This document shows, piece after piece, positions 44,901-57,560 of a stretch of DNA of 64,000 nt. A model generated the notes under the pieces. The model had not been told where the DNA came from, ran no database searches, and saw only the letters and a list, made by a program, of their open reading frames with translations. The stretch is taken from the NCBI GenBank assembly GCA_033439265.1, contig JAVTVX010000011.1, positions 14,343,090 through 14,407,089 of the forward strand, in the 5' to 3' direction. The translations under genes were made by a program, and so were the position numbers. This stretch comes from Dillenia suffruticosa. Lineage: Eukaryota > Streptophyta > Magnoliopsida > Dilleniales > Dilleniaceae. How positions within the stretch are numbered: the stretch's first letter is position 1; each line of letters opens with the position of its first letter.

Positions 44901-47900
44901 GGTGAATATTTCAGTGAATGTTAATGTTCCCTTGTTTCAAACACACTCATGATGTGCACAGACATCACAATTGAGTTGGCGTCACTGTCGGTGGTGTTAC
45001 TAGGATCATTCCCAGTGACTCTCATCAAATGCTTGAAAAGGATTCATGGAGTAAATGCAACAAGTGCATGAACCTTAAGTTGACTTGTTACTTGGAGATG
45101 GACCACAAACTCCATGAATGGGACCATAGCATGTGCCAGAACCATTTAATGAGTACATTTTGTGAGGGTTACCATATAGAGGTGTTGTCCACCTTGACAA
45201 AGATGTTAGAAATGGGCTTTGGGGACCAGACCATGATAAGTTGCATTGAAGCATTTTCCACAATCTTTTGCGATGGTCTGCATCGAGGCCCTGCATAAAG
45301 GTGAGTCATGTTGTTGTATGTGGTTCCAATTTCCGTGTTGCATGAGGAAAGATCTTGGGAGTTCATAACCAGGGCAGTGAAAATGGAGCATATTTACTAA
45401 TTTGAGCTTGCAAGATTCATGTCAAGAGGTGTGTGCAACACCCTCACCAATACACATGCTAACAGTGGTTACCGAATAGGGAAAATCGTAGAGACCAATG
45501 CTAGTCCTTGTTTGTAAATGAGAGCCTTGGAGCTTCAGGAGCTACACAAGAATGGGCACAGTATATAAATGAAAAACTAACAATAGAATTTGGAAGCTTT
45601 GTTTGTAAATAAGAGCCTCATAGCTTTAGGAGCCACAAAAGAATGGGCACAATATATAGATGAAAAGTAACAATAGTATTTGGAAAAGAATGGGCACAAT
45701 ATATAGATGAAATGTAACAATAGTATTTGGAAGATTCTTATATCATGACTGTCAGATGATGATGATGTCCCCTTCGTTTCTGCATGTGATGGTTTCTTGA
45801 TTCGTTTTTGGTGGAGTCAAGAATAAGAGATCTCTCTCTATCTGTTTTGCGGAGTCGTTAGTATTACTATTAGTATTTCTTAATTTTTCCATCACATAGA
45901 GCTGGCTTGGTAATGATTAAGTGGGATTAGCTATTAAATCCTCAAGTGCTCTGCAACAACACTTTTGCAATTGTCCATAGTCAGTTGCTAATTCATTTTG
46001 AACATTGCTTTGTCTTTTTAACCTTCATGGCTTTTGCATCCACTTCAGATGGTGGATTTATATTTTTAATATATGCATCCTTCTAGAAAGGAATTCTTAT
46101 TTTCTCCTTGTAATTTTTTTCTGGCTGTGATCCCCGTGTAGCTGCTGTCAAGAAAGCAATAGAAAATTTAAGGAGCAACAATGTCAATGCTTTTGTCTTG
46201 GACCTTCGTGATAACAGGTGACTGACTTCAAGTCTTTGACTATCTGCTTTAAATGTCTAACCAATATGTGCGACTGGCTATTAAAACATTGAATTTGTTG
46301 CAGTGGTGGTCTTTTCCCAGAAGGAATTGAGATAGCAAAAATCTGGTAAGCTTTGTAAGTTCTTTCAACAATTCCCGCTTGTTCTGCATTTATTCAGTTT
46401 TTCTATGTGCTTAATCTTCTTATAGCATGCTGTTAATTAGCTTTTGTTTGTGTGTTTGACATCATAGAATGTTACATGACCTGCTTTTGCCTTGGATCAG
46501 TATTTGCAAGCTGACCCACCAAAAAGTTCAAGCATTTTTGCGTAGTGTGCCCTTGAAAGCTTCTCTATATCTTAGGACTGAAATGGGTCCTGCTCAGCAA
46601 GGACTAAGGATAAGAAAAGATGTCATGTGCAACCAGAATTCTTTACTGATTCATGAAGGAGAAAAGAGGAATCACCTTTTGTTACCTCTCTTTTTTGTGT
46701 CATGGTTGGTTACCAATTTGTTTAAGTTTTACTAGTCCTTAGTTCTTTTCCAAAGAAACCCAGAATGGGAAAACTGTTATATTGAAGATTTGATTTGGAA
46801 ATGACCCCATAATGCAAGTTGAGGTAACTAATAAATGATGGAGAGGTAACTAATAAATGTTGAGGATATCCCCTTCAAACAATTGATAAAACCATAATGC
46901 AAGTTTCACATGATTGAGTCTGGTCAAGTCTGCTTTGTTAGTTCAATTTTTGGATGGCTGTGTTTCTTGGTTTTGAAATCTTTGAAGCCGTCTTTGGTCA
47001 TGTTTTTCTCCTGTAGTATACATGTTCTCTGCTAGAGATATTGTGCCCTTCAGAATTGAATACAAGGGGCTGCAACATTGAGGGGTCAATCATAGAACAA
47101 GCTTGCTTAAAGTTAATTAGGTCGGAGAGCCTCTTCATTGGTAGAACCTTCTCCAATTTGTTCTCATAAAATATCCTTAGAAATTCATACATTCCCTGTT
47201 GTCAGCACCCCAAAAAAAAACGACATATGGATAAAATGTCCAATGTAGATGCTTTAATTCAAAACAAAATGGAGGCCATTCCTCTTCAAGAGCCCATTTT
47301 CCATTGTCAAGGAGCAAAGTTACGATTGTGTCTCCCTCTTGAATCTTCATTGAAGGTTGATCCACCAGTTATGGAACTCAAGGAGATGTAGTGAAACATG
47401 ATATGTTAACTTCTAACTTAATCAGTGACATCACTTTCTATAGAGCTGAATGGGAAAAAAAAATGCGCGGAATCATGTACTCAATCCAGATTAATATGGG
47501 ATTAAGAATTAGTTGAGTTGAGGTTAGTTAAGTGGAATTTTGTTACTCTAAACAGAGTTGGCTACAGTAGAACCTGAGAATAGTTGTTAACACCATCAAT
47601 CATGGCACTGAAGAAACAGGTAATTGTTTCCTTCCAAGGTATTGAGTTACCATGAATAGCAAAATTCTTTTCTGCAACAAAACTTGTTTAATATCATGTT
47701 GTTAAATGCCTGCAAATAAACCCATTGAAGATTCTAATCTAACAATAAATCATTAGTTGTAAAATTTTTTATAGTAGGGCCATCTTGATTGTGTTAGTAC
47801 AGCCATGTAAAGTTACCGAGCTTTTGTTGTTTGAGAATTAACTTCAAGGTGGCTCTGTTTAAAGTCAAACTTGAAAATTATGTTTGTCTTCAAATTGTGT

Positions 47901-49131
47901 GCATCTTTCTAACCTTGAGCCTTGAAGATTGTTATTTACCATGTTACCACCATCACTGGCAACCGTGAATGTAGCCTTTTGACAACAAAAATTGGACTAA
48001 TGTGTTCTATTTTCTGCAAATTTTGTCATTTCATTTAGGATGGACAAAGGTGTAATTGTCTACATTTGTGATAGTCGTGGTGTTCGAGATATATATGACA
48101 CAGATGGAAGTAATTCAATAGCTGGTTCAGAACCACTCGCTGTACTGGTATGTTATTATAAATATTTTTTTTTCCTTTTACCTTTGTTAAGAGCAGTTAG
48201 CGACATAGATTTTTCTATGATACTTATGGAGTTTGTGGCTGTTTGATAGCCACCCAAGGGTTACTATTTTTTGTAGGATGGAATGGCAAAATAATTGGTG
48301 GTTATTGGATGATGATCCAATGGCCATGACCCTTGCAACATTCCTTAACTATCCAATAATGGAAGTATTCCAAATATCTACTCTAGATGGTGGTCTCTAC
48401 CTCTTTTAATGGTTTACTTCATTTGTATTAAAATTACTGTATGGCTTTTGTAGTGGTCAATAAGATATTTATGTCTGTTATATTCACCAGCTGTGCCTTT
48501 TCCACAAATATTGAACAAAAGAAGAAGAATAGCAGCATTCAAGCTCCATGGAGACTTCATACTTGAAAAACTTCCTCTTGAGAGGAAATAACATGTAACT
48601 TTTGGGTTTCTGTCAGGTAAACAAAGGAACAGCAAGTGCCAGTGAAATCCTAGCTGGGGCATTGAAGGACAATAAACGTGCAGTTCTGTTTGGAGAACCC
48701 ACATATGGGAAAGGGTAATGACACCTGCTTCTTGAGTATAGTCTTGAGGGTTCAGTTATTTAACGAATGCTACTCAAATCTTTTCTGCAGAAAGATTCAA
48801 TCAGTTTTTGAGCTGTCTGATGGGTCGGGCTTGGCAGTTACAGTTGCACGTTATGAGACACCTTCTCACACTGATATCGACAAGGTCTTAAGTCCACCAC
48901 TTCATCCCCCCCCCCCCCCCCCAAAAAAAAAAAAAAGGGACCAACTCACTCTCTCTTAAGTGCGTAGCTTTACTCAAAGAATTAAACCATCTTTCTGGCA
49001 TATAGGTTGGTGTGATTCCAGATCATCCACTGCCAATTTCATTTCCAAAGGATGAGGACGCCTTCTGTAGTTGTCTTCAGGACCCTGCATCCGCTTGCTA
49101 TCTCAACAGAGTTCAGTTATTCCCAAGATGA
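38947..49131 (+). CDS. CTPA: Carboxyl-terminal processing peptidase, thylakoid lumen (D1 processing), 13 exons
   Basis: Exons: 38947-39036, 41194-41524, 41632-41781, 43287-43369, 43451-43659, 44479-44547, 44667-44785, 46142-46217, 46304-46345, 48039-48147, 48617-48714, 48791-48884, 49006-49131. They join in frame to 531 residues (Arabidopsis CtpA is about 515). The enzyme removes the C-terminal extension of precursor D1 so that the photosystem II manganese cluster can assemble. Residues 1-30 resemble a stroma-targeting peptide. A hydrophobic stretch at about 115-135 before [10 protein letters not shown] fits a lumen-targeting signal. A PDZ domain spans about 215-310 ([22 protein letters not shown]). 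In the S41 domain the catalytic dyad is S433 (TASASEIL) and K458 (TYGKGKIQ), 25 apart as in Tsp and algal D1 protease. No defect seen. Introns 1, 7 and 9 are long and carry repeats. Confidence 0.94.
39651..39728. repeat. 78-bp direct repeat in CtpA intron 1 (partner 41068-41144)
   Basis: Both copies contain ATGGTTGGT-TGGTC, then ACAATGGAGAAAACTGACAC / ACAAATGGAGAAATTGACAT, AGTTGT and CTTGTTATGT, with roughly 80% identity. The second copy ends about 50 bases before exon 2. The 1.4 kb between them contains the long inverted repeat. Similarity does not extend beyond the 78 bases. Confidence 0.7.
39965..40437. repeat. Long inverted repeat (fold-back element) in CtpA intron 1
   Basis: The left arm (39965-40116) and the reverse complement of the right arm (40289-40437) align over about 150 bases with small indels. 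Matching blocks are GGCAAGTGACAT / GGTAAGTGACAT, CTTATATGCAT / CCTATATGCAT, AAACTAAAACCAT / AACAAAACCAT, TATGGAGATTTTGGC / TATGGAGATTGGCC, GTGCCTAATAAGTCAT / ATGCCTAATAAGTCAT and CAAGAGAGCACATTTA / CAAGAGAGCATATTTG. The loop is about 170 bases. It could be a MITE or other fold-back transposon. It is transcribed as part of the CtpA pre-mRNA. Confidence 0.75.
45510..45732. repeat. Tandem repeat in CtpA intron 7 (91-bp unit)
   Basis: GTTTGTAAATGAGAGCC begins at 45510, and GTTTGTAAATAAGAGCC begins copy two at 45601. A truncated third copy (AAGAATGGGCACAATATATAG...) spans about 45685-45731. Copies two and three are nearly identical over the shared 47 bases, so the last duplication is recent. Intron 7 is also long (1356 bp), and its middle (44940-45450) is unassigned. 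Confidence 0.8.
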
Positions 49132-49660
49132 CAAACTGATGGAGGTGGAGTGTGATACCTGATTCTTTTAAGTCATTGATTTCTGGGGGGGAAAAGGGTG
49201 CTTGTAAAACTCCGAAGAAAAAGAAAATTTCCAGTGTACCATTCAATGGTAAATTAGATAAACGGGCATTTCTTTGTAACCATACTTTCATTATAACCAA
49301 GCTATTGAATTGAATAGATTGCTCATAACGAATGTCCAGATTAAGGTGGTTTGTTTCTCAACATTCCCATGGACTAGCTGATTTTTATAGATCAAAAATG
49401 GCTTTGGCCTCTAAATATTTAAAATTATTTTTAAGGTATCTAAATTATGAAAAATGTAACTTTTCTTTTTAATACTTTTGTAAGTTTGGCTGATAGTCAA
49501 GTGCGTGTGGTTGTTAACCCTCTGTGGTTTTGATATGTTACCGGAAAAGGTTCACCTATGCTAATGTGAAATTTTCAGATCATTAAAAATATATTACATT
49601 TTTGAAAATTAATAAATTTTCAAAAAATCAATAAATCTTTTTTAAATATCCACTTGTAAA

Positions 49661-49691
<31 letters not shown>

Positions 49692-50400
49692 TTTTCTCAG
49701 TGGTGCTAGAGTGCATCAACAGTCTTCATTAGCTCTCTAATTCTTTATTTTTTCTAGATTAAATTCTATTTTTTTATTAATTGAGAAAATAGTGATTTAA
49801 ATTTGGAAAAAGCAAGCATGGTCGTATTTACTCATTTGAAGAACTCTGAAACGAGTATACCACTCTTACCGCTTTTTATTTGCTTACCCTTTTATTTTAA
49901 TTTTAATGTTTTCGAGATCTTTAAAAATACTGTCAATTGATTTATAATTTATCAGCGTTTACTTTTTAGTTAAGTAAAAATTTATTAATTATTCTTCAAT
50001 TTATTACAATTAATGCTATTAATAAAATAACGAGATTTTTGAATTTTTCTTGTTTAATCATATAACCATACTGATAACATGAAAATATTATTAATATTGA
50101 TATTTCTTTAATGATATTGTAAGTTTTGATAAACAATTAATGGTGTCGTGGATTTAGTTAATAATTAAATTAACAAAAATAAGATTTTTTATTTTTATAA
50201 TAAAGATAGGTTAAAAAAAATTGGGTACATCAAACCTTTTCTCATGCTACAGCTTATAAATAAATAAATAAATAAATAAATAAAGAGGGAACGTCACAAG
50301 GAAAAGAGGAGAGGAAGAAGACGGCCAGAGCCAGAGGGACGAAATTGAAAACATGCCAAACTAACGGGGGCCTGAGAGTGATTAGCTTAAAGAATATAAG
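49132..50400. other. CtpA 3' UTR and intergenic sequence
   Basis: The 3' UTR probably covers about 49132-49330. The rest is AT-rich and shows no gene. An (AT)n run occupies about 49661-49684, and TAAA repeats lie at 50252-50285. Confidence 0.5.
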
Positions 50401-52092
50401 AGCAAGCGGCAGACTTCACTCCTCTAAAACCCTAAAATAAACCCTAAAATCTCATAACTCCCCTCCCCCCCCCGTCGCCCCAAAACATATCAAGGCCTGG
50501 CGGCGGCTGAGAATCGCCGTCGAAGATCAGATATTTGTAATCAGGTAAGGGAGGAAAGATATCTCAACTCCGAGATTTATTATTTATGTCAAAATGGAGT
50601 GGGTGGTGATAATTTTGATGGCAATAACTTTTTTGATGAGTTTGAGGTTGAAATTCTAATTGTATATGGGGTTACATTAATCTGTTTCAACGAAACTGGC
50701 ATGTTTATATAGCATTTTGATGAGTGAGAAGCTATAACCTTGGAAAATGTCTTGGAGAAAGTTCTCCTGTCTTGTTGGCCTATTAGTGGTTGAGATTTAC
50801 CTACGACTTGATGTCATGGTATTGGTTGAGAGATCGTATTTGTGATTTGTTTCATAACTGGTGATGTTTATCATCTTGACTGGCAAACATTCTCCATTTG
50901 CAACATCCGAGGGAGGAGGAAAATTATAATGGTCCTCACAACCTTAACCCACGATGGAGAGCTGAACCTTCATCTGTCTTACATAGAAAAAAAGCTACAA
51001 ATTCAATGTGAGAACTGCCTCCTTTTCTCCTTGTTAACGCATCCCAAGGGATGCCTCTTCTCATGGTACTCAAGTGAAGTCTTATTTTATTTTATTTTTT
51101 TCTTTTTAAGGTTTTCATCTGTTGGATATCTGTCTTTCTATTTGGTTCATTTTTTTTGTGTGCTTTAAAGTTTTCTATAGTGTAAATGTTTTGTTTGTAT
51201 TGGTGTAGTAATTAGCTCTAGTGTAACTTTGCTACTAAGAACAGTATTTTCTTTGTGATAGATGCTTGATCAACAAGTTGGATTTCTGAAGTTGAGGCAC
51301 AAAGTCAAGAACTGTTCTATAGCAAATATGTCAACATTAAATATGTGCATTATCAACACATGCTACACTAAACACATACTTAAAAAACATTATTCAATTA
51401 AGTTTTGAAGGTCAACCTATACCGTATATTTAACCTTGCATGATTTTGATTTTTGATAAAACACTATTCAGGAATACTGTAAGTTTAGATAGATTGAAAG
51501 AAATTTGCCTGTACAAGCTCCATTCAAGAGTTTAAATTGATATAATATAAATTAACATTTTTTTGTTTTGAGTAAGTTCCATTGAATTTTAATTGTGCTG
51601 TTGCATTTTATTTAATTTCAATAAAAAACTGATTCTTTTTTATTATTGTATACTTCTTTCTAGATGTTAGAATAAAATTTCAATATGTAAATAATTGAGA
51701 GAAAGATATGTTACCTATGCTTTTCCTTTTTTCTTTGTGTGAGAATATTTGCCATTTCACAAGGGGTTAAGAAGAGCTTCTCTTACCATCTAACTAGTTC
51801 ATATTTTTTACTTTTGTATTTGTATGCTAACAATTTTTATTGTGGTTAAAGTCTGTTTCTTATCCAGCACAAACTGAAAAACATGGTTGTGAGTGCAATA
51901 TTGATGCCTTACATGTTTCTGAACATATTCTTCCATAATGTTATCACTATAATCTTATAGTTAAATAAAAAGGCATGTATTTTATGGCTACCCACAGCGA
52001 CGAGCAGGTAACTGACTAGTAGACCCTAAAAAGTGAGCTGCAGCAACAGCCCAACACCAACTGAGAAAAGGGCATTTTCTGATCGGAGAAAC
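50400..52092 (+). other. GAR1 5' leader with a probable intron
   Basis: A GC-richer leader (about 50450-50544, including GGCCTGGCGGCGGCTGAG) ends with TAATCAG/GTAAGG, a good donor at 50545. The leader's 3' part lies directly before the ATG at 52093. Its acceptor is uncertain; CAG sequences at about 52012, 52041 and 52050 are candidates. The intervening 1.45 kb shows no gene. The open frame at 50842-51168 has no known motif. Confidence 0.55.
50427..50447. promoter_or_regulatory. Two telo-boxes at the GAR1 5' end
   Basis: AAACCCTAA occurs at 50427-50435 and 50439-50447. Both are just upstream of or within the presumed first untranslated exon. Telo-boxes are typical of plant ribosome-biogenesis and translation genes, which suits GAR1. 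A C-rich tract (CCCCTCCCCCCCCC) follows. Confidence 0.65.
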
Positions 52093-54359
52093 ATGAGACC
52101 TCCAAGAGGTGGCAGTGCATTTCGGGGAGGACGCGGCAGAGGAGGCAGGGATGGAGGTCGAGGTGGTAGAGGCGGAGGTCGCTTCGGAGGACGTGGTGGT
52201 GGCGGATTTCGTGATGAAGGTCCTCCTGCTGAAGTTATCGGTAAGTTGTTTCTCTCTCTCTTCTCTCTCTCACACACACACACACACACATATATGTATA
52301 TATTAGGTGTATCTAAGCTAAGTGGTTTGTTGGTTTCCTTTTATATATGCGTGTAGAGGTGTCGACATTTTTACATGCGTGTGAAGGGGATGCAGTGACA
52401 AAGCTCACCAATGAGAAGATACCCTACTTCAATGCTCCTATCTACCTCCAAAACAAGACCCAGATTGGCAAGGTCGATGAGATTTTTGGCCCCATCAATG
52501 AATCCGTATGAACGCCTCCTCCTCCATCTCTCCCCCTCCCCTTCCCTTTGTTCTTTCTTTCTTTCTTTCTTTCTCCAAGGAATTCACTTTCTGTTTTGCG
52601 ATTTTGTAGTATTTTTCGATTAAAATGATGGAGGGAATAATAGCGACATCGTACTCAGCTGGTGATAAGTTCTACATTGACCCCGCCAAGCTCTTGCCCC
52701 TTGCTCGCTTTCTTCCTCAACCCAAGTAAATGCATTTTCCCTTCTTTTCTCTCTATTCATTTTAATTGTATTAGGTGCTTTGCTTACTCATTATTTTATT
52801 TAATTGGATTTCTGTTTGGAGGTTTTCCTCACAATTCCCTTGACATAACCTGCTTCGGTGCAGTTTTCAATGATTTCATTATCTCTTTGCATTCTTCATT
52901 GGTCCGTCATGTGTTTTGAACTTTTTTTAATCCAATCTCTACTCTACTCATAGAATTTCTACATTCATCAACCTAGTTAATATTTAGAAGCATTAATGAG
53001 AGCCTAATGTCAAGGAGTTTGTTTGCTGTACCAGTGAAAAATTGTATTGTTAGAGGGTCTTTATGCCCTTTTGAATAAGGGGCACATACAGAACTTGTTC
53101 TATTTTCTCAAATACAAAACTTGGAGCAACTATATTTTGTGGTCTCACACTGGATTCTGACTTTAGCCTTATCCAAGGAGGTGGATCCTTCCCCACTTGT
53201 CTTTTATCATTCATCTCTTGCAGTTTGGCTTTTCTGCTCAAGCAGCAAACTACATAGTGTACATCCCATTAAATCATATTATTTGAAACCTTTTTCCTTG
53301 CTGCATCACATCTAGGCTTTTGCATTTTCCATGTTCATCTGTTAAGCACATATTTTTTGCCTTCAACAATGGAGAAAGCAAACCAAGCACTAGCTACTTC
53401 TGTAGTAAATTAGGCCAGCTAGAAAACCAGGTATTTGCTCAGCTTGTTCATTTGCATCTCTATCTTTAAGAGCCGCAATTTTCAGAACAAGTTTATTGAC
53501 CAATAAAGAAAATCTTGGTGTCTTTCTAATAATACTGTTTATACTGGTAATCTACGTGACGTAAGCTGGCTCTGAGGAGAACTGACCACAGAATTGGTAT
53601 AAAACATGATGCTTAGGTGAATTAAGTTGTGATATTTCTCAAATTAAGAAATGAATGAAATATTTTTCTCCAATGCATCATTAATGTGTTGAGCATACCG
53701 TTATAAATAAAAATATAATGATTTCATGTACTCTAATGCAGAGCTTGATCCATTAAACTGCCAACTACATCTTTTTGTTTCTTGGTTTTTTGGGATCTGG
53801 TTCTGGAATAATGAGTTCACAATATTGTTAATTCTAAAGCTGGATAAGCTACTTGAGAGAAACTCAGGTCCTTGCTTTCCCACTGGAGTAATAAAGAGAC
53901 CTTGAAGTAATGCTGCTTCTACCAAATGTCTAATAAGAGACTAGATAGGTGTTATCTTGGACAATGCTGAATATATATGAATATAGCAAATTGGATGTTT
54001 ACTACTTAACTTGGCAAGTTTTGGGGGTTTATCAAATCAAAGTAGATGTGCTAATTGGTAAGAAATATGATTTGAAGCTGTTTTACTTGCCTTCTCTGGA
54101 CTTGCTTATATCACTTTCAAGAAATTGTATCTACTTATTTCACAATGGTATATATAATTTTGCTGAGCGTCAACCAATTCTTTATGGTTGCAGGGGACAA
54201 TCTCAATCTGCCTCTAGAGGAGGCCGAGGTGGAGGAAGAGGTGGAGGTAGGGGCGGTGGTCGTGGGGGTTTCCGTGGAAGGGGTGCTCCAAGGGGTGGCA
54301 GAGGTGGCCCTCCAAGAGGTGGCCGTGGTGGTGGCTTCAGGGGCAGAGGAAGGTCATAG
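52093..54359 (+). CDS. GAR1: H/ACA ribonucleoprotein complex subunit GAR1, 4 exons
   Basis: Exons 52093-52240, 52357-52505, 52610-52725 and 54194-54359 join to 192 residues; other plant GAR1 proteins are about 200. GAR1 is a nucleolar core protein of H/ACA snoRNPs, working with dyskerin/CBF5, NOP10 and NHP2 in rRNA pseudouridylation. Residues 1-44 are a Gly/Arg-rich GAR domain ([20 protein letters not shown]). About 45-137 is the conserved beta-barrel core ([74 protein letters not shown]). The remainder is a second GAR domain ending RGRGRS. The start at 52093 is chosen because the family begins MRPPRGG; the frame stays open upstream only because of leader sequence. CA and CTTT microsatellites fall in introns 1 and 2. 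Confidence 0.95.
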
Positions 54360-56021
54360 ACCATCAAGTCAAATATCATGTGTTGGACTTTTTCGTTGTT
54401 CTTTAAGGTTGCAACTGAAATGTGACAAACATAATTTGGATTCTAGTTTAGATATCTGGTTGTTAATTAATCATGATTTTTTTGGTGGTTTCTTGGGCTG
54501 CTTTTTTTAATTTCATTTTCTTGTTGGGGTGGGGAGTGTTTAATTCTCATGTCACAACTCGCTAAGTTGGGGTGTGAAGCTACCGTTAAGCTACAAGTAT
54601 TCTGGTTTGGGTTGGAGGGTTGTAGGATAACTGTTACTGGCCCTTGTTGGGCGAAGGGATTTGTGTGATCTAGCAAGATGTGCTCCTTGTTAACAACTCC
54701 TCTTTTTTTTTTGGTTTTTTCAAGTGAGATGGATCAAGTGCAAAAAAATAATAGTGATAATTATTATTAAAGGTGTCCCTCAGGACAACTCAAACTCAAA
54801 CGGTGGAGCTTCCTCGTCTTATTTAGTTGTATCTTTTTATATAAAATAATAATAATAATAATAATAATAATAATCGATAAAGGTTCAATGTCTATAACTT
54901 TATGAAATATCCTTGTTTTGGTTTGAGGTACGACACCGGCTAGACACCTCATTATGGTTCTACCGACATGTTCAAACTTTGAGAAGGCGTACCATACCAA
55001 CAAGACAAGACAAGAAATCAAATCCAGGTTTCTGCAGAATTCTAATTTCTAACCACTGAATGTTGTGAAATGCAGAGGCACCAGCACCAAGGCCAGTGTT
55101 ATCTTCGTCATTTACTGTTCGGATGTTAATGATAAGCATCAAGTTTAGAGCAAAGTCAACAACCAGATGCTATCAACCATTACAGAGCTGAGATTCATGC
55201 CAAAGAAACCAAAGAATGGAGTAGATAAGCATCAGAACCATAGAATTCTGCTCATCTGGTGATAAAGATATTTTTTAAGACACAGGATTGCCCCATTCTG
55301 CGCATGCAACGGCCGTCAATAACCTTGAATAACAAAACTTGAATGCTGTAAACAATAGGGGAAAATGAAGTCGTGTACTGTCAACACCAAGCACAGCTGG
55401 GCAAAGTGAAGTTTCCATGGGAAGACGTAATGAGTATTCTAGTTGCCAGAATACTGATCTTATGAGACATTGCTGGAAATTTGTTAACATCGCACTGGTT
55501 TGCAAGGGCTATAAAATGTCCAAATATCTAGTTCACAAATAAAAGTATATACGCTGCTTTATAGATCTTTAATGGTAGTATAATTGAGCATATACAGGGA
55601 TAATTCACCTAATCTTCTTGTTGACAGACTGTCCTGGGAAGCATAAACATCTATCCAATATGGAATCAAAGAATCCCTCAAAGGGCAAACATATGATTTA
55701 AAAAATTTTAAAATTAAAAAAAAAATAGTGAGAGGAAGAAAAATATAATATGGTCCCAGGTCTCAGTTTGTAGCACCATTGTTATGGGCACACCAGTGTA
55801 GAGAAAATCTTGAAGAAATCAGCTCTTTCCTGATCCTTGCATTCACGATTATTGCTGAATCATACTTCAGTATTGTGTACCAGGTAAAGTCAAGTGAATG
55901 AGTCTTTTCAACTGGATGAATCCTCAACTTGGCCTCCAACAGTTACAACTTGGGGTTCCAGTTGCAGCAATTTGCAGAATTGTTGGGCACGGAAGACTTG
56001 ACTGGGCATGGCTGAGAGTTA
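54360..56021. other. Intergenic sequence between GAR1 and the membrane-protein gene
   Basis: Contains the GAR1 3' UTR (roughly to 54700), then an (AAT)n microsatellite at 54845-54873. A possible short retroposon precedes it, with the head GTGTCCCTCAGGACAACTCA at 54773. The last few hundred bases before 56022 are probably the 3' UTR of the minus-strand gene. No coding sequence recognised. Confidence 0.5.
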
Positions 56022-57529
56022 CTAAAGCATCTTAGTCCATGAACCCAAGAATGGGAATACAGCGATCAACAATCTTAAAAGAAGAGGTGTGTCACTTCGT
56101 CCCTGTCTCCTACTCAACCTGCCTTCCATAGGTTTCCTTTGCGGCCCACCAGCAATTCGAGTTGGCCTTCGCATTGACTCCACATTATAGTCCTGTGGTC
56201 TATCTAGCTCATCCCATCCCCCAAAACTGGGTATCTCTTGGTCTTTCTTCTCGGTTGATCCAAAACCTCCCACAGCCCATGAATTATATCCCTTCTTTCC
56301 CTTTCTTGCCCCTTGGGTTTCTTCTTGTTCTTCATCCTTTGTCTTGACCCTGCTAGCTCTTTTTGTGGATTTCTTCCTCCTCACTTTGGCTTTATGATTG
56401 GGATCTTTTTGGATCGCATCCCACAATTTTTCAATTGTGAGGGTAACTACGGACTGCCCAACAGGAATTACCAGTGCCAGAAGAAAGGCTTTTGGACCTG
56501 AAGCTAGTAGCATTGACAATATTATGAATGGAAGAAACCACCCATATGAGCTAAAAACCTGCACCATGAAATGCAGTCATGGTTGAACACTGCATGGAGC
56601 AAGGAAGAATGCATATGCATGGATAAATAGCAGTATGGCTAATCTGATGACTGGCAATGCCATTTGAAAAAGAAATTGCTTTAAAAAAACACATACTAAC
56701 TAGAAAAGGCTGTGAAGTGCAAATGCAATACCATGTTGACAAGAGATGAAAATGATAATGTACATAATTTGACGGGGACATCTAGTTTGCAGCTCTAAGA
56801 ATATCTGGAACATATGGAGTAGTGCAAAGCAATGCCAGACGGCCCTTCTTTTGTTAAGCCCAAAAATCAGTGAATTAGTTCGTTCTATTATCTTCTATGA
56901 AGCATTAACACAAATATAGGACATGTCACAACAAGATTATTTGTGGCATGCATAAGAACCGTGCCCTCAAACATGACTAGGAGACTATCATTTCCACCAA
57001 GTTTCCATGCAAGATTGATTACTTATTTGAATTTGCAGATTCTACTATAGTCTGTATGCAAGATCAATTACTTGATTGCAGGATTAAATGTTATACTCAT
57101 CCAAGAAAGCGTGCAGTTCTATTAGTAGCTGAAAGATAACATCCAAGGAGGATAATGTCTCTATTATCTATCCCAAGACCCAAGCCTGTGGTATCCCTTC
57201 ATTTGTCCAAAGATCAAACAGAATTACATACTAAGAATGCTGCATTAGAAACAAAGACCAAAATTTCTCCACTGTCAGTGCAGGTGGAAGCACCTAAGAA
57301 GCACATGCTAAATGTCTTATAAGACGTTGGCGATGCTGTTAACAAAATTTTCCAAAAATGGGTATTTGTGGCCATTGAAGATCTTGTTTATTTTTTTGAC
57401 AAAGATGAAACTAACATCCAGGAAGCTGTTCCAAGTTAAGCAACTATATTCCTGAAACATGGTTGTGAAAACTCGTAACAGTCGGTCATCATGTTACAGT
57501 TGACTTTTAATTCAAATACATCAAGAGGA

Positions 57530-57560
<31 letters not shown>

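Noticed and set aside
45029..45298. 89-codon Cys/His-containing frame in CtpA intron 7
   Set aside because: Cys and His spacing fits no zinc-finger family, and no splice or promoter signals support it.
46998..47365. Two minus-strand frames inside CtpA intron 9
   Set aside because: They overlap in different frames, have no known motif and lie in an intron of a confidently modelled gene. A decayed insertion is possible but not demonstrable.
54145..54510. 121-codon frame overlapping the GAR1 C-terminal GAR domain
   Set aside because: It is the same GC-rich repeat read in another frame (Glu/Val-rich); the Gly/Arg frame joins the GAR1 exons.
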